From: an uncultured Clostridium sp.
GTDB lineage: Bacteria; Bacillota; Clostridia; Lachnospirales; Lachnospiraceae
Assembly (NCBI GenBank): GCA_900551225.1
Contig: URUZ01000001.1
Coordinates: 1-35,949, forward strand
DNA length: 35,949 nucleotides
Direction of reading: 5' to 3'
Shown here: in pieces, positions 24,466 to 30,995 of the stretch
Layout of the letters: each line of letters starts with the position of its first letter
Numbering within the stretch: the first letter of the stretch is position 1
Program-made: the position numbers and the translations under genes
Notes under the pieces: model-generated
The model's database searches: none
Told to the model about the DNA's origin: nothing
What the model saw: the letters and a program-made list of their open reading frames with translations, nothing else

Positions 24466-25335
24466 ATGTCTGTAGCCAGAACAGGAGCACTGCCCAACAC
24501 ATACAAGTATTTTACAATAGCGGTCAATGGATTTGAACAGAAGCGGATAGAAGGGCTTGTGGGACATGAGAGCCAGGCAGGAACTGCGAACTTCCAAAAT
24601 ATAACGCAGATGGTGCACATTTTTAATCATGTGTTTGATCAGATCCGTTACCCTATGAGCACTGTGGACCCAAGACAATTTAATAGGAAGAACTTGAAAA
24701 CAAGCGCAGATGATTCAGTTGATTTTTCCGGGCCGGCAGGAGGAATTTCCCTGAGGGGGAAGCTTGCCACGTTCCGGATTCATGTTAAATACCGGTACCA
24801 TGCCACCTGGCAGGGTGATGTCACCTGGCTGGAGAGTGGAACCACCTATACTTTTGAGAGCTTTTTGCAGCTGATGAAGGTATTTGACCGTGTTCTGGGA
24901 GATGGCGGCCCCAAGGCTGCGCCTCTGGGAAAGCAGATGTGCGAGGTGTCGGTTCAGAATTATGAGAATTCTCTGTTGAGCGGCGATGTGTCCCACCCTG
25001 CAGTGGAGGAACGAAGGGCGTTTGCCAATGAATTTGAGCTGATGGAACAGATGGATGCAATGTTTGCGCCCACTGGCAGTTCTGTCCAGGAGACGGTGGT
25101 CGTGCCCAGGAAGCCCGGCACCTGCAAGGGATCATTGGGGCCACTGACCTTTGTGGTCAGGCTGCTGTTTGACAGCAATGCCACCTGGCAGGGAACTATC
25201 CGCTGGAAGGAAAGAGGGGAGCAGGAGAGCTTCCGCAGCTTTTTAGAGATGCTTATGATGATGGATGAAGCTGCCGGACGGATCATTGGCCGGGAAGAAG
25301 ATTCCTCAGGGGGCGCGGCAAAGAACGCTTCATAA
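24466..25335 (+). CDS. Unrecognised protein with repeated 'ATWQG' modules
   Basis: 289 residues, no signal peptide or membrane span, probably cytoplasmic. Two modules align: residues 102-145 (FRIHVKYRYHATWQGDVTW then FESFLQLMKVFDRVLG) and 228-271 (FVVRLLFDSNATWQGTIRW then FRSFLEMLMMMDEAAG). Each is a pair of beta strands followed by an amphipathic helix. The helix also occurs once near residues 43-58 (FQNITQMVHIFNHVF) without the ATWQG part. The linker 150-220 is variable. AGGTG lies seven bases before the ATG. The gene is 27 bp upstream of a sortase gene and divergent from a SARP-like regulator. I know no function for it and offer none. Confidence 0.8.
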   Translation: MSVARTGALPNTYKYFTIAVNGFEQKRIEGLVGHESQAGTANFQNITQMVHIFNHVFDQIRYPMSTVDPRQFNRKNLKTSADDSVDFSGPAGGISLRGKLATFRIHVKYRYHATWQGDVTWLESGTTYTFESFLQLMKVFDRVLGDGGPKAAPLGKQMCEVSVQNYENSLLSGDVSHPAVEERRAFANEFELMEQMDAMFAPTGSSVQETVVVPRKPGTCKGSLGPLTFVVRLLFDSNATWQGTIRWKERGEQESFRSFLEMLMMMDEAAGRIIGREEDSSGGAAKNAS

Positions 25336-25362
25336 TTATAGAAACGAAAGGAACTTGAAGGC

Positions 25363-26247
25363 ATGAGAGGAAAGCTGCACCGGCTGATAACAATTATTCT
25401 GGTAGCCATTCTCCTGGTCAGCGGTGCGATGGTGTTCAGGCAGTGGCAGGCGGACAAGAAGGCGAAGGATGAGTATGACCGACTTGCACAGATGGCCAGC
25501 CAGACTGCGGAGGAGACCACCACAGAACCAGTGGCGGCGGAGACGGAACCGGCTGAGACAGAACCCGTCCAGGAGCCATATGTATCGCCCATTGATTTTG
25601 AGGCGCTGCAGAAGGAGAATCCTGATACCATAGGATGGATACAGATCGAGGGCACACAGGTCAATTACCCCATTGTACAGGGAACGGACAATGATTTTTA
25701 TCTGAACCACGATTTTAACGGCAAGGAGAGTATTGCGGGGTCCATTTACCTGGATTTTGAGAGCCAGGGAGATTTTGACGGACGCAACAATATTCTGTAC
25801 GGCCACAATATGAAAAACGGGACCATGTTCAAGGATGTGGTTAAGTATAAAGATGAGGCCTTTTTCAATGAGCATCAGTATTTTACCATCTATACCCCGG
25901 AGCGGGAGATCCGTCTGAAAGCGGTGGCCGCATACTATGGGGAGGCAAAGCCCATTGTCCGCAAGACGCGGTTCGTAAGCCAGGAGTCATTTGACGCCTT
26001 TGTGCAGGAGATGATGTCCCCCTGCAGTTACGCTGAGGACGTCCAGTATCCTGCCAGGACGTTGTACACTCTGGTGACCTGCAGTTATGAGATCAATGAC
26101 GCCCGGACCTTTTTGTTTGCAGTTGAGGTAGATGAGGACGGCAGCGAGATCCCGCCGGATGAGGAATTCCAGCAGCATATGGAAGATCTGGTGCGCGAAC
26201 ACGCTGAAAAACAGGGGAAAACTGTAGATAATGCCGGAAAACAATGA
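25363..26247 (+). CDS. srtB: Class B sortase
   Basis: 294-residue membrane-anchored transpeptidase that joins a cell-wall-sorted protein to peptidoglycan or to another protein. An N-terminal membrane span (about residues 8-24) is followed by a Thr/Glu/Ala-rich stalk (48-72). The sortase barrel has His148 (LYGHNMKNGTMF), Cys240 in TLVTCSYE and Arg248 (NDARTFLFAVE), the complete catalytic set in class B spacing. No protein with a recognisable sorting signal is encoded in the window, so the substrate must lie elsewhere. It follows the ATWQG protein gene and probably shares its promoter. Confidence 0.93.
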   Translation: MRGKLHRLITIILVAILLVSGAMVFRQWQADKKAKDEYDRLAQMASQTAEETTTEPVAAETEPAETEPVQEPYVSPIDFEALQKENPDTIGWIQIEGTQVNYPIVQGTDNDFYLNHDFNGKESIAGSIYLDFESQGDFDGRNNILYGHNMKNGTMFKDVVKYKDEAFFNEHQYFTIYTPEREIRLKAVAAYYGEAKPIVRKTRFVSQESFDAFVQEMMSPCSYAEDVQYPARTLYTLVTCSYEINDARTFLFAVEVDEDGSEIPPDEEFQQHMEDLVREHAEKQGKTVDNAGKQ

Positions 26248-26256
26248 GAATTTTGG

Positions 26257-26285
26257 TTGACATTTGTCGAAAATAGTGATATAGT
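26257..26285 (+). promoter_or_regulatory. Consensus sigma-70 promoter with no ORF directly behind it
   Basis: TTGACA (26257-26262), a 17-bp spacer and TATAGT (26280-26285), with an extended -10 (TGA before TATAGT). It lies 10 bp after the sortase stop codon. The predicted start near 26292 is only five bases before a hairpin. Confidence 0.65.
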
Positions 26286-26296
26286 AATAGCGTTAT

Positions 26297-26331
26297 CAGG
26301 ATGGAATGGCGGATGATTCCATCCTGTTTTT
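26297..26331 (+). terminator. Terminator-like hairpin after the sortase gene
   Basis: An 11-bp perfect stem (26297-26307 with 26316-26326) and TTTTT. It would end the ATWQG-protein/sortase transcript, but it would also be the first hairpin of any RNA started at 26292. Confidence 0.8.
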
Positions 26332-26409
26332 GTGATTGCTCTTAATTCGGGCAGTTTTGCCCAAATTATAATAAACCCCTTGCAGCGGCTCTACTGCTGG
26401 AATTAAGAG

Positions 26410-26447
26410 GCGGGATATCCCCTCAGATGAGAGAATATCCCGCTTTT
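26410..26447 (+). terminator. Second terminator-like hairpin before the amino acid transporter promoter
   Basis: GCGGGATAT (26410-26418) pairs with ATATCCCGC (26435-26443), followed by TTTTGTT. There is no gene between this and the previous terminator, so it suggests a separate noncoding transcript. Confidence 0.65.
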
Positions 26448-26494
26448 GTTATGTTTTTCTAAGCCTTACCATGGGAAAATTCTTAATTAAGGTA

Positions 26495-26523
26495 TTGGAA
26501 AAACAAATAAATTATGCTATACT
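26495..26523 (+). promoter_or_regulatory. Promoter of the amino acid ABC transporter operon
   Basis: TTGGAA (26495-26500), a 17-bp spacer and TATACT (26518-26523). The resulting leader is about 180 nt and contains no convincing known riboswitch. Confidence 0.6.
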
Positions 26524-26712
26524 CTTAACGTTAGGCACAAAATTTGTAATTTTATTAAGTGTAAGCCCAACAGATGGAAAATATTGGCGTTATTTTTGAT
26601 AGCGGATTTACGTGACAAGGAAGTCATGCCTGTTGAGGATGGGTGTGGCTTTTTTCTTAGGAATGACCATATTTTTCCAGATGGAGCACAAACAAAGAGG
26701 AGAGAATGTGTT

Positions 26713-27624
26713 ATGAAAATGAATGCAAAGAAAGTAATGAGCCTTGTGATGGCCGGCCTTCTGGCAGCAGCTTCTCTGACTGCATGCGGCGGCAGTTCTT
26801 CAGGAAGCACCACAGCAGCCCAGTCCCAGGCAGCAGGCCAGGACAGCAAAGAGACCACAGCAGCATCCGGGGAGAAGAAAACCCTTAAAGTTGCAATGGA
26901 GTGTGCATACGCCCCCTACAACTGGACGCAGCCAAATGATGCCAACGGAGCGGTACCCATCGCTGACAGCAATGAATATGCATACGGATATGATGTAATG
27001 ATGGCCAAGAAGATCAGTGAGGAGCTGAACTACGACCTGCAGATCGTGCGCCTGGACTGGGACTCCCTGATTCCGGCACTGCAGAGCGGACAGGTTGACT
27101 GCGTAATCGCGGGACAGTCCATCACCTCTGAGCGCCTTCAGGCAGTTGATTTCAGTGAGCCGTATTATTATGCAACCATCGTGACTCTGGCCAAGAAGGA
27201 CAGTAAGTTTGCCCAGGCCAAGAGCGTCGCTGATTTAAAGGGAGCCACAGCTACCTCCCAGCAGAGCACCATCTGGTACAACACCTGTCTGCCCCAGATT
27301 GAGGATGGCAACATCCTGCCTGCAACAGCCAGCGCACCGGACATGCTGATGTCCTTAAGCGCAGGCAAATGTGATATCGTTGTAACCGACCAGCCTACCG
27401 GCAAGGGCGCTCTGATCGCTTATCCGGATTTTGTGCTGATGGATTTTGGCGGCGGGGAGAATGATTTCGCTGTAACTGAGGAAGATATCAACATCGGCAT
27501 CTCCATGAAAAAGGGCAACACGGAATTAAAGGCCGCCATCGACGGCGTTCTGACCAAGATGACCAAGGATGATTACTCCAAGATGATGGATGAAGCAATT
27601 GCTGCCCAGCCCCTGAACAACTGA
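26713..27624 (+). CDS. Polar amino acid ABC transporter substrate-binding lipoprotein
   Basis: 303 residues. The true start is ATG 26713, giving a lipoprotein signal MKMNAKKVMSLVMAGLLAA with lipobox LTAC. The longer open frame upstream is leader. A Ser/Thr/Ala/Gln-rich tether is followed by a type II periplasmic-binding fold with the GlnH/HisJ-type entries LKVAMECAYAPYNW, YGYDVMMAKKIS and DCVIAGQSITSERLQAVDFSEPYY, the last being the family signature. It captures a polar or basic amino acid for the permease next door. GAGGAGAG precedes the start. The ligand is not determined. Confidence 0.93.
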   Translation: MKMNAKKVMSLVMAGLLAAASLTACGGSSSGSTTAAQSQAAGQDSKETTAASGEKKTLKVAMECAYAPYNWTQPNDANGAVPIADSNEYAYGYDVMMAKKISEELNYDLQIVRLDWDSLIPALQSGQVDCVIAGQSITSERLQAVDFSEPYYYATIVTLAKKDSKFAQAKSVADLKGATATSQQSTIWYNTCLPQIEDGNILPATASAPDMLMSLSAGKCDIVVTDQPTGKGALIAYPDFVLMDFGGGENDFAVTEEDINIGISMKKGNTELKAAIDGVLTKMTKDDYSKMMDEAIAAQPLNN

Positions 27625-27657
27625 TCAGGAACAGGGCGACAGTAAGGAGACAGAGGT

Positions 27658-28449
27658 ATGCCAACAGACTTTTTAGGCCGTGTAATGGTCGTATTTAACC
27701 GATATGGAATGTCCATGCTGCAGGGCGCAGGCGTCAGCATGGGAATTGCCCTGGTGGGCACTGTGATTGGCTGCCTGATCGGATTTGCAGTGGGAGTTGT
27801 ACAGACAATCCCATCCGAGCAGGGGGACAATCCGTTGAAGCGCGGGGTGCTGTGGGTTGTTAAAATGGTGCTGAACGTTTACGTGGAGTTTTTCCGCGGC
27901 ACGCCCATGATGGCCCAGGCCATGTTCATCTACTATGGCCTGTTCCCGCTGCTGAATGTCAGTATGTCCATGTGGGGGGCAGCGTATTTTATCCTTTCCA
28001 TTAATACGGGCGCTTATATGGCCGAGACAGTCCGCGGCGGAATCCTTTCTATTGATTCAGGGCAGACCGAGGGTGCGAAATCCATTGGAATGACCCATGT
28101 ACAGACCATGCTGTTTGTAATCATGCCCCAGGCGCTGCGCAATATTATGCCTCAGATCGGCAACAACCTGATCATCAACATCAAGGACAGCTGCGTGCTC
28201 TCCGTCATCGGCACTGCGGAGCTGCTTTATAAGACCAAGGCAGCAGCAGGCGCGCTGTATATGAACTTCGAGACCTACACCATCACCATGATCATGTATT
28301 TCATTATGACATTTACCTGTTCCAGAATCCTGCGCCATCTGGAGAACAAGATGGACGGGCCGGACAATTTTGACCTGGCGACCACGGACACCCTGGCTTA
28401 CACCAGCGGCATGTACCGTTTCCCGGGCGAGAAGAAGGAGGATGCGTGA
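27658..28449 (+). CDS. Amino acid ABC transporter permease (HisMQ/GlnP family)
   Basis: 263 residues with about five membrane spans. It has the family's FFRGTPMMAQAMFIYYG motif (about residues 80-96), and the ATPase-docking EAA loop appears as SIDSGQTEGAKSIGMTHVQTM. The NIMPQIGNNLIINIKDSCVLSVIG stretch is a hallmark of these permeases. It forms a membrane homodimer with the ATPase below. Its stop overlaps the start of the ATPase gene (TGATG), so translation is coupled. Confidence 0.93.
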   Translation: MPTDFLGRVMVVFNRYGMSMLQGAGVSMGIALVGTVIGCLIGFAVGVVQTIPSEQGDNPLKRGVLWVVKMVLNVYVEFFRGTPMMAQAMFIYYGLFPLLNVSMSMWGAAYFILSINTGAYMAETVRGGILSIDSGQTEGAKSIGMTHVQTMLFVIMPQALRNIMPQIGNNLIINIKDSCVLSVIGTAELLYKTKAAAGALYMNFETYTITMIMYFIMTFTCSRILRHLENKMDGPDNFDLATTDTLAYTSGMYRFPGEKKEDA

Positions 28450-29192
28450 TGAAGGGAGACAGAATCTTAGATATCCGCCATTTGAGCAAAACCTTTGGCA
28501 GCAATCCTGTGCTTAGGGATATAGACTTCTCCGTCAACGGCGGGGATGTAACCTGTATCATCGGAGCCTCCGGCTCCGGTAAATCCACCCTGCTTCGCTG
28601 CCTGAATATACTGGAGACGCCCACCACGGGTGAGATCCTGTACCACGGCGAGAACATCGTGGGCGGCAAAGTCAATGCTGCCCAGTACCGCTCCAAGGTG
28701 GGAATGGTGTTTCAGAGCTTTAACCTGTTCAACAATATGAATGTGCTGGACAACTGTATGATCGGACAGACAAGGGTGCTGAAGAAGAACAAGGAAGAGG
28801 CCAAAAAGAACGCCATGTATTACCTGGAAAAGGTAGGCATGGCCCCCTATATCAACGCCAAGCCGCGCCAGCTGTCCGGCGGACAGAAACAGCGTGTGGC
28901 CATTGCACGGGCCCTGGCCATGGAGCCGGAGCTGCTGCTCTTCGATGAGCCCACATCCGCCCTTGACCCCCAGATGGTGGGGGAGGTGCTGGAGGTTATG
29001 CGCAAACTGGCGGGGGAAGGCCTGACTATGATCATCGTGACCCACGAGATGGCATTTGCCAGGGACGTGTCCAGCAGAGTGGTGTTCATGGCGGGCGGAG
29101 TCATTGCCGAGGAGGGGGCGCCAAAGGAGATCTTTGAAAACCCGCAGAATCCCCAGACAAAAGGATTGTTAGGGCGGTTTATGAGAGGATAA
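28449..29192 (+). CDS. Amino acid ABC transporter ATP-binding protein (GlnQ/HisP family)
   Basis: 247 residues. Walker A is GASGSGKST, the signature is LSGGQKQRVAIARALAMEP, Walker B is LLLFDEPTSALDPQMVGEVLEVM, and the switch His is in IIVTHEMAFARDVSSRVVFM. The VGMVFQSFNLFNNMNVLDN Q-loop is typical of polar amino acid importers. I prefer ATG 28449 because GGAGG lies seven bases upstream. The GTG at 28446 is too close. It is the last gene before a strong terminator. Confidence 0.95.
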   Translation: MKGDRILDIRHLSKTFGSNPVLRDIDFSVNGGDVTCIIGASGSGKSTLLRCLNILETPTTGEILYHGENIVGGKVNAAQYRSKVGMVFQSFNLFNNMNVLDNCMIGQTRVLKKNKEEAKKNAMYYLEKVGMAPYINAKPRQLSGGQKQRVAIARALAMEPELLLFDEPTSALDPQMVGEVLEVMRKLAGEGLTMIIVTHEMAFARDVSSRVVFMAGGVIAEEGAPKEIFENPQNPQTKGLLGRFMRG

Positions 29193-29196
29193 GATA

Positions 29197-29241
29197 AAAG
29201 ACCTTTTCCGGCGCTGCGGAGCGCTGTGAAAAGGTCTTTTG
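29197..29241 (+). terminator. Terminator of the amino acid ABC operon
   Basis: AAAAGACCTTTTC (29197-29209) pairs perfectly with GAAAAGGTCTTTT (29229-29241), with an inner GCGCT/AGCGC stem. The right arm itself supplies the T-run, and the symmetry makes it usable from both sides. Confidence 0.85.
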
Positions 29242-29338
29242 CTGTGAAGGGTCTTTATCGGTACGCGGTGAATCGCTGGCATAGCGGGCGGTTCATCGTT
29301 GGGAGCGTGGGAAGGCGCAGGAACCTGTGGAGCAGTGT

Positions 29339-30312
29339 TTACAGTTGGTAACGTTTGTATAGCTGCCTGCGGATCTCCGGGTCGGAAGTCACTGCCCTCA
29401 CCAGGTCTAGGCGGTTGTCATTTATCAGGGTGTTAATCAGGGTGGACAGGCGGTCTTCACCGATTGTTTTCCCGATTTCTTTCCCAAGTTCTTTCCCTCG
29501 TCAATTAAATCATCAATGGCTTTACACATGTCGAAATCCTCCATATTTTGGAAATTCTCTGTCAGCCTGGCCAGGCGTTTTTGTTCGCCGATCAGGGAGA
29601 GCAGGGCCATTTTGGCGTTGCTGCTCATCTGAAGCAGGGCTGTTCGGTTGTCCCGGACATACTTGTAGAGTGCTTCTTTATCTGTATTATATTTTAGCAT
29701 ACCGAAAATGTATTGTAAATGAGTTTGAAAACGAGTAATGTCCTCCATGCGGCAGGCCTGGATCAGGTTGATTTTGTAATCGGGGATATAGGGTTTCAGC
29801 TCCAGCATTTCCCCGGCGGCGTGTTCCAGATCCAGGAGTTCATGAAGGCTCTGGCAGCCATCCCAGGGATCCTTGCCATAGTATAAAACCATGGTGATAA
29901 CCGGGATCAGGCGGTCATCTTTGCTGATACCGGAGAGAAATCCGGCGCTGTCCATTTTTTCATGGGTCTTGCGGCGCTTATCACAGATGTTCTGAACCTG
30001 CATGGTGTAGTCCAGGGCATCATAGAGCATGGAGCGCACAGCCATGGCATAGTGGACGCCCGCCTGGTTTTCTGCCGCGATAACGGCCAGTATTATGTTG
30101 TTTTTTGCGCACATGGTGACATCCCTCTGCCTTTGAAGTGTCTTTTTAAGGCCGGCATCATCGGCGGTCTGAATGCCTGAACGTCCGGTGATCAGCGTCA
30201 GATCCTGAGGTTTTATAATCTGGCGGCCATGAAAAAGGATACCGTTGCACAAATCTGCGAAGCAGTCTTTGTCAGCGATCATCTGGTTGATATAAAGGTC
30301 CTGTTCGGCCAT
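29339..30312 (-). pseudogene. Rpn-family (PD-(D/E)XK) nuclease gene with a C-terminal frameshift
   Basis: The N-terminal domain has a nuclease core: RQRDVTMC (Asp64), then IILAVIAAENQAG (Glu81, Asn82, Gln83) and MAVRSMLYDALDY, as in the recombination-promoting nuclease/transposase_31 family. I start it at ATG 30312, preceded by AAGGAAAAG. The main frame ends at 29437 with a nonsense tail (SVKTACPP). Just before this, near 29495, a one-base shift opens a second frame: GKELGKEIGKTIGEDRLST, continuing to RRQLYKRYQL and a stop at 29339. That tail is what intact family members have. Restoring one G in the tract makes one protein of about 324 residues. The shift falls in three 12-bp GGGAAA-type repeats. 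Confidence 0.8.
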
Positions 30313-30678
30313 TTTCTTTTCCTTTTCTGTAGTATTGTCTGACACAGTTAACAAGTACGACTAAAAGACCCTCAAAGACATCACCACCTAAATTAAATTG
30401 CGTCCGAGTAAAAATTGCTGTGACTCCAGCTGGAACAAAAGAATTAATAAGAATATAAGAAAAAATCATATTGCTGAGTGTTCACATTATATCATATCGG
30501 TGAAAAATTACAAGACTTAAAGCTGGATATTATATATTTAAATGCAGCCAATGAAAAGCCTGATTCCCTGGCTCTCCATTGGCTGTATTTCCATCCGGTC
30601 CAGGGCGTGTCTTAAAATTGCTTTCCGTCAGCTGTGCGTTACACTTTGCGGGAATGAATTTCAAGACACGCTCCAGGA
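30313..30678. other. Intergenic region upstream of the Rpn-like gene
   Basis: AT-rich, with no gene I can support. It holds a stem CAGCCAATG (30545-30553)/CATTGGCTG (30577-30585) and a longer inverted repeat at 30601-30677. A 65-codon minus-strand frame (30272-30469) overlaps the Rpn start but has no ribosome binding site. Confidence 0.5.
30601..30677. repeat. MITE-like inverted repeat with about 20-bp ends
   Basis: CCAGGGCGTGTCTTAAAATT at the left and, inverted, CCTGGAGCGTGTCTTGAAAT at the right match except for two or three substitutions and a one-base gap. The core 30605-30619/30657-30671 has 14 of 15 pairs. The element is 77 bp and lies just downstream of the 59-residue peptide gene. It could be a small mobile repeat or serve as that gene's terminator. 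Confidence 0.6.
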
Positions 30679-30858
30679 TTATTTCGCCTGGTTTGACGGA
30701 ACCTTTGCTTTCGTAATGTAGGGATATAAATCCTCATAAGCTTCCCGTTCCGCCTCCGACTGGGGGAGGGATGGGATCAGGCCGGTGCAGTCCATCGTGG
30801 AGCAGGCCTGTATATCAATGTCAAAATCATCGCTTTTCTTTACATCGGTTTCCTTCAT
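30679..30858 (-). CDS. Small 59-residue Cys-containing protein of unknown function
   Basis: A short gene with an ideal ribosome binding site: AGGAGGTG, seven bases before the ATG. The product is acidic at the start (KKSDDFDIDI), has two cysteines in ACSTMDCTGLIPSLP (residues 18-32), then SEAEREAYEDLYPYITKAK. It has no signal peptide or membrane span. The C-x4-C and T-G-L-I-P core looks constrained, and I have an impression of similar peptides in Lachnospiraceae that I cannot name. It lies 137 bp after pyrG on the same strand, right behind a hairpin, so it may be expressed by read-through. A RiPP precursor or a small metal-binding protein are options. Neither is shown. Confidence 0.65.
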   Translation of the reverse strand: MKETDVKKSDDFDIDIQACSTMDCTGLIPSLPQSEAEREAYEDLYPYITKAKVPSNQAK

Positions 30859-30887
30859 GCTTAATCACCTCCTGCTGCAAAACGCAT

Positions 30888-30936
30888 AAAAGCAGCTTTC
30901 ATCCGCATTGTTAGTATGCGCAGGAAGCTGCTTTTT
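30888..30936 (-). terminator. Terminator or attenuator after pyrG
   Basis: AAAAGCAGCTT (30888-30898) pairs with AAGCTGCTTTT (30925-30935), with an inner CGCAT/ATGCG helix. On the minus strand it ends in TTTTATG. It sits only about 20 bp before the ribosome binding site of the 59-residue protein, so partial read-through could set that gene's expression. Confidence 0.7.
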
Positions 30937-30995
30937 AGCAGGGACGCCCTCAGGCGACTGCTGGCGTTTCAGGCAAATCCAGGGGATTTATGGGT

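Larger units (their letters stand above)
26292..26447 (+). ncRNA. Candidate structured small RNA or multi-hairpin leader
   Basis: After the promoter at 26257 come three structures. Hairpin 1 is CAGGATGGAAT/ATTCCATCCTG plus a T-run (26297-26331). Element 2 is closed by a 10-bp stem CTCTTAATTC (26339-26348)/GAATTAAGAG (26400-26409) enclosing two hairpins, GGGCA/TGCCC (26349-26362) and CAGC/GCTG, so a three-way junction. Hairpin 3 is GCGGGATAT/ATATCCCGC plus TTTTGTT (26410-26447). No ORF fits. I cannot match it to a known RNA family. It may be a free RNA or part of the long leader of the amino acid transporter operon. Confidence 0.4.

Noticed and set aside
24466..26247. The ATWQG protein as the substrate of the neighbouring sortase
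   Set aside because: It has no signal peptide, no C-terminal membrane span and no NPQTN/LPXTG-type sorting motif.
26292..26447. Calling the structured region 6S RNA, SRP RNA or a known riboswitch
   Set aside because: The 5' and 3' ends do not pair as in 6S RNA, no SRP GNRA/AGCAGC-type domain is visible, and no riboswitch core was recognised.
26584..26712. In-frame extension of the amino acid binding protein, including a DLRDKEV-DGC stretch that recalls YlmC/YmxH
   Set aside because: The lipoprotein signal begins at 26713 with its own ribosome binding site. The resemblance covers about ten residues, and nothing else of YlmC follows.
30272..30469. 65-codon minus-strand frame overlapping the start of the Rpn-type gene
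   Set aside because: It has no ribosome binding site or known family, and its second half is read in the Rpn frame.
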